NCBI GenBank assembly: GCA_966211215.1
Contig: CBIHNR010000131.1
Coordinates: 1-15,904, forward strand
From: Desertivirga sp966211215
GTDB taxonomy: Bacteria; Bacteroidota; Bacteroidia; Sphingobacteriales; Sphingobacteriaceae
Reading direction: 5' to 3'
Length of the DNA stretch: 15,904 nucleotides
In this document: positions 7,001 to 13,317 of the stretch, in pieces
Layout of the letters: every line of letters starts with the position of its first letter
Numbering within the stretch: position 1 is the stretch's first letter
Translations under genes and position numbers: made by a program
Notes under the pieces: model-generated
The model's input: only the letters and a program-made list of their open reading frames with translations
What the model was told of the DNA's origin: nothing
Databases searched by the model: none

Positions 7001-7542
7001 AATATACCCATGCAATGGTGTTGAAAACCAACAAGTCTAACGACAGGCTATTAGATGAAGTTAACCTGTTTATGAATAAAATCAGGACGACTAACCAATC
7101 CAATGGATCAGACACGTCGGTGGCAACGGCTCCAACAAAAGCAACAAATACTGTTACTATAGAGCGTGCCCTGAAAAATAAATCAGTACTTATTGTAGAT
7201 GACGATATGAGGAACATATTTGCACTTTCAAGTGCACTGCAGGAATATGATTTCCAAATCGAAATCGCAAACAATGGACATGAAGCTTTACGCAAGTTAG
7301 ATTCGAACCCAGATACCGACATTGTTTTAATGGATATAATGATGCCGGAGATGGACGGTTATGAAGCGATGTCTGAAATCAGAAAACAAAATAGATTTAG
7401 CAAACTTCCTATCATAGCCCTAACAGCAAAGGCAATGAAAAATGACAGAGAAAAGTGTATTGAGGCTGGAGCTAATGATTATATCTCAAAACCAATTGAA
7501 GTCGATAAACTGATATCCATGATGAGAGTATGGTTAAGTTAA
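4003..7542 (+). CDS. CHASE3-GAF hybrid histidine kinase with three receiver domains
   Basis: A 1179-residue inner-membrane sensor kinase. In order: transmembrane segment about 11-31; periplasmic CHASE3-like helical domain about 35-178; transmembrane segment about 184-205; GAF domain about 255-395; a long coiled coil about 400-485 rich in Glu/Gln; HisKA with SHELRTP (phospho-His497); HATPase with N-box Asn613/Asn617, DTGIGI (658-663) and GGTGLGLSI (687-695). An Ala/Pro-rich linker (728-778) leads to REC1 (about 781-895; Asp831, Lys881), REC2 (about 905-1025; Asp956, Lys1008 followed by Thr instead of Pro) and REC3 (about 1060-1179; Asp1111, Lys1163). No HPt or DNA-binding domain is present. 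The start places the first membrane helix directly at the N-terminus. It leads a five-gene operon and overlaps the cheR frame by 13 bp. The signal sensed is unknown. Confidence 0.93.
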   Translation: MQKFSFKQQVLSGFVATLAVVFVLAVVSYLSIKDLESSEGWVNRTEDVIECTNQIRHHMAEAEASERGYIITGVPKFLDKYNFSINLVEPSVNQLKDLVNDNPSQALNVDTLSQYTALKVNHMKDLLYLHDSKSFEASREEIKASKGKFYMDKVYESLNRIQNVEKRLLKQRKEAMLKSRNRTQAIILGGSFLIFCLVVILFNFIRKNFDVQKKIEDEVRESHNKLEKITLENERQNWMLEGAVLVDGAMRGAQTLEERAIALVVEISKHVKADLGVIYIAEPSGRQLNLMGAYAFPMEAAKKTIKADEGLIGQAIVQKKGVLFSDIPADYVKVSSGLGYSVPKAIFVQPIYNQDKLKGVIELAFVNEPPSHTAEFFNKVVYSIGVAIQAAEGRVEMMQLFEQTQQQAEELESQHEELRTTNEELTRKTQQLQASEEELMVQQEELRQTNSELEEKAELLEERNKAIEEANRAIQIKAEEVEQTSKYKSEFLANMSHELRTPLNSILILAKILRENKQATLTEEQIKYAGVIHTAGSDLLNLINDILDLSKIESGKVELSLEDISIREMKSDAELLFNEVANNKKVNFSYNIGPNVPSKIVSDRQRVEQIIKNLLSNAFKFTPENGAVSVNVELAQGMEFGNEALRSANAVVAFNVKDTGIGIPLDKQKAIFEAFQQADGSTSRKYGGTGLGLSICRELASLLNGEIQLSSEPGKGSTFTLYLPAVAEAKVSAEIPASVPVAAAPAPTPVIQQHVPAVAPAAQAASVEAGKAKLPEAAKEYTLLIVEDDPNFAEILKDYAIERGFKPVLAMQGDTGLQMAKEIKPDAIVLDIMLPVMDGWAVLKRLKEDPETYKIPVHLMSAKDEANSKARMEGAIGFLKKPVDKDDLDHAFDILIEDSGKVKINRVLLVEDQRIQSDALTNQLLSKKVDVKQAFDGEETMRILQEDQNFDCIILDLKLPDISGLDLLEKIKSYEKLVRIPVVINTAMELDKDSMARVMKYTHAMVLKTNKSNDRLLDEVNLFMNKIRTTNQSNGSDTSVATAPTKATNTVTIERALKNKSVLIVDDDMRNIFALSSALQEYDFQIEIANNGHEALRKLDSNPDTDIVLMDIMMPEMDGYEAMSEIRKQNRFSKLPIIALTAKAMKNDREKCIEAGANDYISKPIEVDKLISMMRVWLS

Positions 7543-8390
7543 ATCAACGTTTCGATATGCAGGAAATTACAGGGTGCGAAACCATTTCGTTTGAACAGTT
7601 AGATGAACTTGTCCTTTGGATAAATAAATTACATGGCTTCAATTTTACGGGTTACTCAAGGGCTTCTTTAAAAAGGCGAGTAACACGAATAATGGAATTG
7701 AAGAACCTGTCTTTGTTTGATTTGAAATCAATGCTGATAAATGACTTCAATTTTTTGGAAGAATTTATCATTGAAATTACGGTCAATGTTACAGAGATGT
7801 TTAGAGACCCATCTTTTTACAGGGCTGTAAGAGAAAAGGTATTGCCTTATCTCGCTTCATTCCAGAGAATAAAAGTTTGGAATGCAGGATGCTCAACGGG
7901 GGAAGAGCTTTATTCGTTTGCTATATCATTACATCAGGAAAATCTATATAACCGTTCCTTTCTGTACGGAACGGACATTAATACACAAGTGCTTGATATT
8001 GCTAAAAAAGGAATCTACGACTTAAAGCAAATGAAGCATTATTCTGAAAATTATGTTGCAAGTGGCGCGCCAGGTTCACTGGCTGATTATTATACAGCTG
8101 AATACGGCGCGGCGAGCATTAATCACTCGTTAAAGAAAAATACTCTTTTCTCGGTGCACAATTTGGTGTCAGATGGTGTGTTTAATGAATTTCAATTGAT
8201 ATCTTGCCGAAATGTTTTAATATATTTTAATGTTGAGCTACAAAAGCAGGTATTGAATCTCTTTTACCATAGTCTATGTCCGCTTGGATTTTTATGTTTA
8301 GGCGCCAAAGAGACAATGAGAGATACAGAACTAGCCAAGTTTTTTAAAATTGTAGACAAAACAGAAAATATATACCAAAAAATTGCTTAA
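7530..8390 (+). CDS. cheR: CheR-type protein-glutamate O-methyltransferase
   Basis: CheR transfers methyl from S-adenosylmethionine to glutamates of signalling proteins, classically chemoreceptors. The 286-residue protein has the N-terminal helical region (about 20-85), VTEMFRD (87-93; compare TxFFRD), the SAM-binding loop NAGCSTGEELYS (118-129), GTDINTQVLDIAKKGIY (147-163) and SCRNVLIYF (225-233), so it should be catalytically intact. It is a single-domain CheR without the TPR or PAS extensions found in some relatives. The frame opens at ATG 7530, inside the kinase gene (13-bp overlap). An in-frame ATG at 7557, 14 bp after the kinase stop, is an equally good start (277 residues). The gene is translationally packed with cheB. 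With no chemoreceptor gene in sight, its target is open. Confidence 0.92.
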   Translation: MVKLNQRFDMQEITGCETISFEQLDELVLWINKLHGFNFTGYSRASLKRRVTRIMELKNLSLFDLKSMLINDFNFLEEFIIEITVNVTEMFRDPSFYRAVREKVLPYLASFQRIKVWNAGCSTGEELYSFAISLHQENLYNRSFLYGTDINTQVLDIAKKGIYDLKQMKHYSENYVASGAPGSLADYYTAEYGAASINHSLKKNTLFSVHNLVSDGVFNEFQLISCRNVLIYFNVELQKQVLNLFYHSLCPLGFLCLGAKETMRDTELAKFFKIVDKTENIYQKIA

Positions 8391-8991
8391 TCTTACTTCA
8401 AATATTGTTAATAGGATCCGTAAGGCCGAAGCGTTGCTTATTGGGTGCTCTGCTGGCGGATTTAATTTAGTATATGAGTTAGTGTCGGGCCTCCCGGCAA
8501 AATATCCTTTACCGGTTATTGTTGTTATTCATAGAAGCAGAAAGTATAAGTCTTCTATGGAGGAATTGCTGAATAGCAAATCTAAAATTGATGTTAGATT
8601 AGCAGGCGATAAAGAATCGATTAAAAAGGGATGTGTATATTTTGCACCGCCAGATTATCATTTACTTTTAGAGCCAGAAGGATGTTTTTCCCTCGATAGT
8701 TCGGAGCCGGTTTTATATTCTCGGCCATCTATTGACGTTACATTTAAGAGTGTATCTGATGTATACAATGATAATGTCATCGCAATGCTTCTTTCTGGTG
8801 CAAACGAGGATGGAGCTGATGGATTACGTTATATACATGAACGGGGAGGTTTAGTTGTTGTCCAAGATCCAGACAATGCCGAAGTGAGAAGAATGCCGGA
8901 AGCAGCATTGAACAGGATTAAAGGTGGGCTGGTTTTAAATAATAATGAGATTTTTTCTTTTTTAAACAGTATAGCGACCTGTCGTAAGTAA
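8383..8991 (+). CDS. cheB: CheB-type methylesterase domain protein, no receiver domain
   Basis: CheB removes the methyl groups added by CheR and can deamidate glutamines. This 202-residue protein is only the esterase domain. The catalytic triad is visible as Ser23 in GCSAGG, His50 in VVIHRS and Asp143 in LLSGANEDGADG. The REC domain that normally precedes and controls CheB is absent, so activity must be regulated in another way, perhaps by a receiver domain of the neighbouring hybrid kinases. There is no ATG before the catalytic Ser; the TTG at 8383-8385 gives a natural N-terminus and overlaps the end of cheR by 8 bp, suggesting translational coupling. The stop is 9 bp before the next kinase gene. 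Confidence 0.88.
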   Translation: MLNLTSNIVNRIRKAEALLIGCSAGGFNLVYELVSGLPAKYPLPVIVVIHRSRKYKSSMEELLNSKSKIDVRLAGDKESIKKGCVYFAPPDYHLLLEPEGCFSLDSSEPVLYSRPSIDVTFKSVSDVYNDNVIAMLLSGANEDGADGLRYIHERGGLVVVQDPDNAEVRRMPEAALNRIKGGLVLNNNEIFSFLNSIATCRK

Positions 8992-9000
8992 TTAGAGCTA

Positions 9001-10599
9001 ATGGAAAAAATTAATTTGCTGATAGTTGATGATAAGCCGGAAAATATTGTGGCTTTGGAGGCTTTATTACAGCGAAGCGATATTAATCTGGTAACTACAA
9101 CTTCTCCAAACGCAGCCCTTAAAATGTGCTGGGATCAGGATATTCCTATTGCCTTAGTCGATGTTCAAATGCCCGAAATGGATGGCTTTGAGCTCGTCGA
9201 AATATTAAAAAGCAATCCACGTACCCGTGAGATTCTAGTGATTTTTGTAACGGCAATCTCAACTGAATCTAAATATGCCGTGCGCGGATTAACCGCAGGA
9301 GCGGTAGATTACTTGTATAAGCCACTTGAACCTACTATTACGACAGCTAAAGTTGATTCGTTTATACAACTCGTTCGAAACCAGCGTGAAATAAAACGGA
9401 AAAATGCCGAACTCGAAAGCTATCAGGCTGAGTTGATAAAAGCCAAGGAACTTGCAGAGCAGGCTAAACAGGTAAAAGAACGCTTTCTAGCTAATATGAG
9501 CCATGAATTGCGCACTCCTATCAATGGTATCCTGGGTATTTCTCACCTTCTTCAAAATACACATTTAGACGATGAGCAAAGGAAATGCGTTGACTTACTT
9601 AAGGTTTCATCCGAGGCCCTTTTGGGGGTAATTAACGATGTTCTTGATATCTCGAAGATCGAAGCTGGTAAATTTAAGATAGTAAGGGCAGAAACCAATG
9701 TTTCAAACCTGGCTAAGTCGGTTGCCGATTTGATGAAGTTCAGAGCCGATGAAAAAGGAATTGGCTTGACTGTAAACTTTGTAGGCGCTGTTCCTAAGAT
9801 GATTATGGCCGACGCATTGCGCCTGAACCAGATCCTTATGAACCTTTTAAGCAATGGAATTAAATTTACCGATGAAGGTTCTGTCGACTTATCTGTTAAA
9901 GTATTAAATACAGAGAATGGCAGAGTGCAGCTGGAGTTCGCTGTAACCGATTCAGGAATCGGTATTTCGCAGGAGCGCATTGATAAGATATTTGAGTCCT
10001 TTGAACAGGCAACAGATGATACTTCTCATAAATATGGCGGCACAGGCTTAGGATTGTCGATCGTTAAAAAGCTTGTAGAGTTAAAGGGAGGACAGCTGCA
10101 TGTTACTAGTACTGAAGGAAAAGGAAGCACATTTTCTGTGGTAAACTGGTTTGATGTAGTTGGCAATCAAACGGAAGACACAGCGCCAAAACCTGGTGTG
10201 AATGAGTTGTCCAAATTCGAGAACGTGTCAGTCCTGGTTGCTGAAGATAATACTATCAATCAGTTCATGATTCGTAAAGTACTTGCAAATTGGGGCTTAT
10301 CAGTAGATATTGTTGAAAATGGTGAAAAAGCATTAAATATATTGAAGGAAAAAGCTTTTGATATTATTTTAATGGATACCCACATGCCAGTAATGGGCGG
10401 ATTTGAAGCTACAAGGCGCATTCGTACAGATATGCCTGAAGGCGTTAAGGATATTCCAATCATTTCCTTATCTGCAGCTGTTTTAGAAGAAGAAAAGCAG
10501 TTAGCTTACGACGCTGGTGTAAATGCCATAGTGACTAAGCCATTTGATTTAACTGTACTGCATCACAATATCGAAATACTTGTTAAAAAAGACAGGTAG
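9001..10599 (+). CDS. REC-histidine kinase-REC hybrid, cytoplasmic
   Basis: A 532-residue soluble hybrid kinase. REC1 (about 4-125) has Asp10/Asp11, phospho-acceptor Asp54, Thr84 and Lys107. A short coiled coil (about 128-160) leads to HisKA with SHELRTP (His168). The HATPase domain has NLLSNGIKF (281-289), DSGIGI (317-322) and GGTGLGLSI (346-354). REC2 (about 408-528) has Glu415/Asp416, Asp459, Ser491 and Lys513; its loop reads MPVMGG where MPxMDG is usual. There is no membrane segment. As a kinase whose input is a receiver domain, it can accept phosphate from another kinase, plausibly the operon's first protein via REC1, and then signal through its own kinase core. It starts 9 bp after cheB and its TAG stop shares a base with the next GTG start. 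The output partner is not encoded here. Confidence 0.93.
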   Translation: MEKINLLIVDDKPENIVALEALLQRSDINLVTTTSPNAALKMCWDQDIPIALVDVQMPEMDGFELVEILKSNPRTREILVIFVTAISTESKYAVRGLTAGAVDYLYKPLEPTITTAKVDSFIQLVRNQREIKRKNAELESYQAELIKAKELAEQAKQVKERFLANMSHELRTPINGILGISHLLQNTHLDDEQRKCVDLLKVSSEALLGVINDVLDISKIEAGKFKIVRAETNVSNLAKSVADLMKFRADEKGIGLTVNFVGAVPKMIMADALRLNQILMNLLSNGIKFTDEGSVDLSVKVLNTENGRVQLEFAVTDSGIGISQERIDKIFESFEQATDDTSHKYGGTGLGLSIVKKLVELKGGQLHVTSTEGKGSTFSVVNWFDVVGNQTEDTAPKPGVNELSKFENVSVLVAEDNTINQFMIRKVLANWGLSVDIVENGEKALNILKEKAFDIILMDTHMPVMGGFEATRRIRTDMPEGVKDIPIISLSAAVLEEEKQLAYDAGVNAIVTKPFDLTVLHHNIEILVKKDR

Positions 10600-11399
10600 T
10601 GTTTCCTCAGAAATTTATAGACCAATTAGGAAGGCAGGTGGATTTGCCAAGCCTTCCTAGAAGGCTCATTTCGCTTGTTCCCTCTCATACGGAATCTCTT
10701 TTCGATCTTGGCTTGAATGATTCAATAGTTGGCATTACAAAGTTTTGTACTAGGCCAGCCGAATTTGTTAAGGCTGCTGAAAAGGTAGGAGGCACCAAAC
10801 AGCTGAACCTTGAAAAAATAGCAGCTCTAGATCCTGATCTAATCATTGCGAATAAAGAAGAAAATACTCAAAAAGAAATTGAGTGGTTAATGGCGCGTTT
10901 TACAGTTTGGGTGAGCGACATTTTTAATTTGGAAGACGCATATGAAATGATCTCTAAAGTTGGTAAGATGACAGGCACGGGATCGAAGGCCGAAGCTCTA
11001 ATAGCTGTCATTATGCACGAATTCGACTCATTTAGATCGTTGAAAACTGCTTTAAGGAAGCGTGTTCTCTATCTGATATGGAAGGGTCCATTTATGGCGG
11101 CAGGATCAAATACTTTTATCAACCATATTCTTGAAGTTGCCGGGTTTGAAAATGCTGTGAAAGATTCGCGATATCCTATATTAACTGAATCGGAGATAAG
11201 GAAAATCAATCCTCAACTTATTTTTCTATCATCGGAGCCATATCCATTTAAAGAAAAACACATGGCTTTGTTTAAAGCTATCTGCCCCAATGCAAAAATT
11301 ATTTTGGTAGATGGGGAGATTTTTTCTTGGTATGGAAGCCGGCTGAAGTTTACTCCCTCTTATTTGCAAGAGATCGTTTATCCTTTGGTTAACAGTTAG
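10599..11399 (+). CDS. Helical-backbone metal receptor (BtuF/periplasmic-binding fold) without signal peptide
   Basis: A 266-residue protein of the substrate-binding family used for cobalamin and iron chelates. The N-terminus PRRLISLVPSHTESLFDLGL, the VGITKF segment, VGGTKQLNLEKIAALDPDLIIANKEEN (63-89) and the C-terminal half with GPFMAAGSNTFINHIL (about 164-179) are typical. There is no signal peptide or lipobox, and no transporter permease or ATPase nearby, so a cytoplasmic role is likely. In relatives I recall FC[VI]HP near residue 50; here it reads FCTRP (49-53), so a possible ligand His is replaced by Arg. The start is GTG at 10599, overlapping the TAG of the upstream kinase by one base (TAGTG), and no closer ATG is available, so it is the last gene of the signalling operon. 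Ligand and role in signalling are unknown. Confidence 0.82.
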   Translation: MFPQKFIDQLGRQVDLPSLPRRLISLVPSHTESLFDLGLNDSIVGITKFCTRPAEFVKAAEKVGGTKQLNLEKIAALDPDLIIANKEENTQKEIEWLMARFTVWVSDIFNLEDAYEMISKVGKMTGTGSKAEALIAVIMHEFDSFRSLKTALRKRVLYLIWKGPFMAAGSNTFINHILEVAGFENAVKDSRYPILTESEIRKINPQLIFLSSEPYPFKEKHMALFKAICPNAKIILVDGEIFSWYGSRLKFTPSYLQEIVYPLVNS

Positions 11400-11483
11400 A
11401 TAGGGGCTTGCTTCTGCGCAATCAGCTTAATCGGTGTGCTTGGGTTCTATATTGGCCGAAAAAAGAAAGTAAAAAAAAATTAA
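11400..11483 (+). other. In-frame hydrophobic extension after the stop codon of the metal-receptor gene
   Basis: Directly behind the TAG at 11397-11399 the same frame stays open for 27 codons to TAA at 11481-11483. It encodes a hydrophobic stretch followed by a basic tail (ISLIGVLGFYIGRKKK within it), the shape of a membrane anchor. No start codon allows a sensible independent gene. It may be coincidence, a decayed 3' end, or a read-through product. Confidence 0.3.
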
Positions 11484-11490
11484 AATATAA

Positions 11491-11522
11491 TTTGGAGTTT
11501 TAAATTCAATTGCTACTTTTGC
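11491..11522 (+). promoter_or_regulatory. Bacteroidota-type promoter of tRNA-Leu
   Basis: TTTG (11491-11494), 19 nt spacer, TACTTTTG (11514-11521), an exact match to the TTTG/TAnnTTTG consensus with ideal spacing. The expected start near 11528 lies about 20 nt before the mature tRNA. Confidence 0.85.
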
Positions 11523-11547
11523 AGTCCCAAACAACGGGAACAAAGAC

Positions 11548-11629
11548 GCGGAAGTGGCGTAATTGGTAGCCGCACCAGACTTAGGATCTGGCGCTTCACG
11601 GCGTGGGGGTTCGAGTCCCTTCTTCCGCA
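11548..11629 (+). tRNA. tRNA-Leu (anticodon UAG)
   Basis: The acceptor stem GCGGAAG (11548-11554) pairs exactly with CTTCCGC (11622-11628), with discriminator A at 11629. The anticodon arm is CCAGA-CTTAGGA-TCTGG, giving anticodon UAG, which reads CUA and related Leu codons. A long class II variable arm (around 11590-11604) and the T loop TTCGAGT are present; the T stem contains two G-U pairs. CCA is not encoded (the sequence continues C-AAAAAA), so it is added after transcription. Total 82 nt, standing alone between the signalling operon and tig. Confidence 0.96.
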
Positions 11630-11630
11630 C

Positions 11631-11662
11631 AAAAAAGCAGGTTTATAAAGCCTGCTTTTTTT
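11631..11662 (+). terminator. Rho-independent terminator after tRNA-Leu
   Basis: AAAAAAGCAGG (11631-11641) pairs with CCTGCTTTTTT (11651-11661) around a 9-nt loop, followed by further T's. It begins two bases after the tRNA end, so the tRNA is a one-gene transcription unit. Confidence 0.9.
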
Positions 11663-11783
11663 GTTTTTAAGCCATTTTAAAGATTCACTCTTTGGTTGTA
11701 ATCCTTTGTTGCAAAGCACTATACTAGGCGGTTTTGTTATTTAAATCCCATCTTCGCCTACTGGAAATATCATTATAAAATAC

Positions 11784-11792
11784 TATTTTTGC
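11784..11792 (+). promoter_or_regulatory. Putative -7 element of the tig promoter
   Basis: TATTTTTGC matches TAnnTTTG. At the expected -33 position (11761-11764) the sequence is CTGG, a partial match only. A start near 11798 would leave a leader of about 75 nt before the trigger factor ATG. Confidence 0.6.
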
Positions 11793-11872
11793 GCCCCGTA
11801 TTAGTAAGTTGAAAAGACTTCTGCTGTAGGATTTTTATAAAAAAGTACAAAACAACGATTAAATATCAAGTC

Positions 11873-13219
11873 ATGAATATCACACAAGAGAAAATCGATA
11901 GCCTTAATTCGCTGGTAAAAGTGAATATCAAACCAGAAGATTATCGTGAGCGTGTAGAGAAAGCAATTAAAACACAAGCAAAAAAAGCTCAGCTTCCAGG
12001 TTTCCGTAAAGGAATGGTTCCTGCATCTCATATAAAAAAAATGTATGGAAAAAGCATTCTAGTTGATGAGATCAACAACCTGCTAAGCGATTCTCTTAAT
12101 AACTATATCACAGAAAATAAATTAGAGGTTTTAGGCCAACCCCTTCCAAAAGTTGACGATTCTAAAGAGTTTAACTGGGATTATAACGACGAGTTTGAGT
12201 TTAATTACGAATTAGGCCTTGCTCCTGAATTTAAGCTTGAATTTTCTGCAGCTGATAAATTACCTCAGTACCAAATCAAAGTTGATGCTGACACGTTAGA
12301 GTCTCGCATCAAAAATCTGCGCAAAAGCTATGGCAAAATGACAAACCCGGAAGTTTCGGCAGAAGATGACGTACTTTATTCAGAATTAACTCAACTTTCT
12401 ACAGATGGTTCTGTTTTTGAAGGCGGTATTGCAAACACTGCGTCAATCCGTTTAGATCTTATAAAAGACGAAGAAATTAAGAAGTCTTTGGTAGGCTTGA
12501 AACAAGGCGACGAAGTGGTAGTAGATATTCAAAAAGCCTTTGCTAACGATGCGTTTCAAGTATCTAAAGTTTTAGGTATTTCTGAAGAGGATGCTAAAGA
12601 ATTAAAGTCAAACTTCCGACTAGTTGTAAAAAATGTAAATAGGTTAGAGGAAGCAGATTTAAATCAAGAGTTCTTTGATAAAATATTCCCTGCTGGCGAT
12701 GTAACAACGGAAGAGCAGTTTAAAGAAAAAATTACTGCAGAACTGGAGTCTATGATGGCTCAAAATGCAGACCAGAAGTTACAGAATGACCTTTTGATTT
12801 ACGGCCTTGGTAAATTCGAGCTTCAGTTGCCTGACGAGTTCTTAAAACGTTGGTTAAAAGCTACAAACGAAAAATTAACAGAGGAAGAATTAGAGCAAGG
12901 TTATGATGACTTTGCACGTAATCTGAAATGGACTTTGATCGAAAACAAAATCATTAAAGAAAATGGTATCGAGATTAAATACGAAGATGTTTTAACTGCA
13001 GCAAAAGCTCGTTTAGACGCTCAATTCAGAATGTATAGTCCACAAGCTCTTCCTGAAGATCAGTTAGCTCAATACGCGGTGCAATTCCTTCAAAATAAAG
13101 AAAACGCAAACAGAATTTTTGAAGAGGTAAAAGCGCAAAAAGTATTTGATTACCTGAAAACTGTTGTTACTTTAGACAAACAGGAAATAGAATATAATAA
13201 GTTTCTTGAACTGAATTAA
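11873..13219 (+). CDS. tig: Trigger factor, ribosome-associated chaperone
   Basis: Trigger factor binds the ribosome at protein L23 and shields emerging chains. The 448-residue length is usual. The ribosome-docking loop is intact as GFRKGMVP (43-50), containing the FRK contact motif, followed by KKMYG. The middle part (about 160-255) corresponds to the FKBP-like PPIase domain but is poorly conserved, as I recall is normal in Bacteroidota, so isomerase activity is doubtful. The C-terminal arms are helical and rich in charged residues (about 260-448). ATG at 11873 is supported by the position of the docking loop. It heads the tig-clpP-clpX order, 98 bp before clpP, with a structured gap between. 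Product is certain. Confidence 0.95.
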   Translation: MNITQEKIDSLNSLVKVNIKPEDYRERVEKAIKTQAKKAQLPGFRKGMVPASHIKKMYGKSILVDEINNLLSDSLNNYITENKLEVLGQPLPKVDDSKEFNWDYNDEFEFNYELGLAPEFKLEFSAADKLPQYQIKVDADTLESRIKNLRKSYGKMTNPEVSAEDDVLYSELTQLSTDGSVFEGGIANTASIRLDLIKDEEIKKSLVGLKQGDEVVVDIQKAFANDAFQVSKVLGISEEDAKELKSNFRLVVKNVNRLEEADLNQEFFDKIFPAGDVTTEEQFKEKITAELESMMAQNADQKLQNDLLIYGLGKFELQLPDEFLKRWLKATNEKLTEEELEQGYDDFARNLKWTLIENKIIKENGIEIKYEDVLTAAKARLDAQFRMYSPQALPEDQLAQYAVQFLQNKENANRIFEEVKAQKVFDYLKTVVTLDKQEIEYNKFLELN

Positions 13220-13312
13220 AAGATATTGGTTATTAGTGTGCCTGAACCAATTATCTTTTAAAATAATTAAGTTCTCGCACACTATTTAGATAATTTTTAA
13301 CCAATAACTTTT
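13218..13312 (+). promoter_or_regulatory. Alternative RNA hairpins in the tig-clpP gap (candidate attenuator)
   Basis: The arm AAAAGATATTGGTT (13218-13231) can pair with AACCAATTATCTTTT (13245-13259; 14 pairs, one bulge), forming a hairpin right at the tig stop. The same arm can instead pair with AACCAATAACTTTT (13299-13312; 13 of 14), ending 5 nt before the clpP ATG. In that second fold TAGTGTGC (13234-13241) also pairs perfectly with GCACACTA (13277-13284). The two folds exclude each other. The A/T-rich stretch after the first hairpin is a poor terminator tail. Function as attenuator, processing site or translation switch is inference. Confidence 0.5.
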
Positions 13313-13317
13313 AATCC

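Noticed and set aside
5769..7322. Several minus-strand open frames of 60-133 codons inside the large hybrid kinase gene
   Set aside because: They lie opposite strongly conserved kinase and receiver motifs, have Ser/Leu-rich shadow composition, and match no family.
7530..8991. Possibility of a classical chemotaxis operon
   Set aside because: CheA, CheW, CheY alone and a methyl-accepting receptor are all missing; the kinases are HisKA-type hybrids, not CheA.
9552..9980. 142-codon minus-strand open frame opposite the second kinase
   Set aside because: Shadow of the HisKA/HATPase coding region; no recognisable protein pattern.
11427..11719. Two open frames on the minus strand across the tRNA region (67 and 68 residues, with RKKGLEPPRREAPDP and RRDSNPHAVKRQ)
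   Set aside because: These are the well-known antisense translations of a tRNA-Leu gene; the tRNA fold, promoter and terminator on the plus strand explain the sequence.
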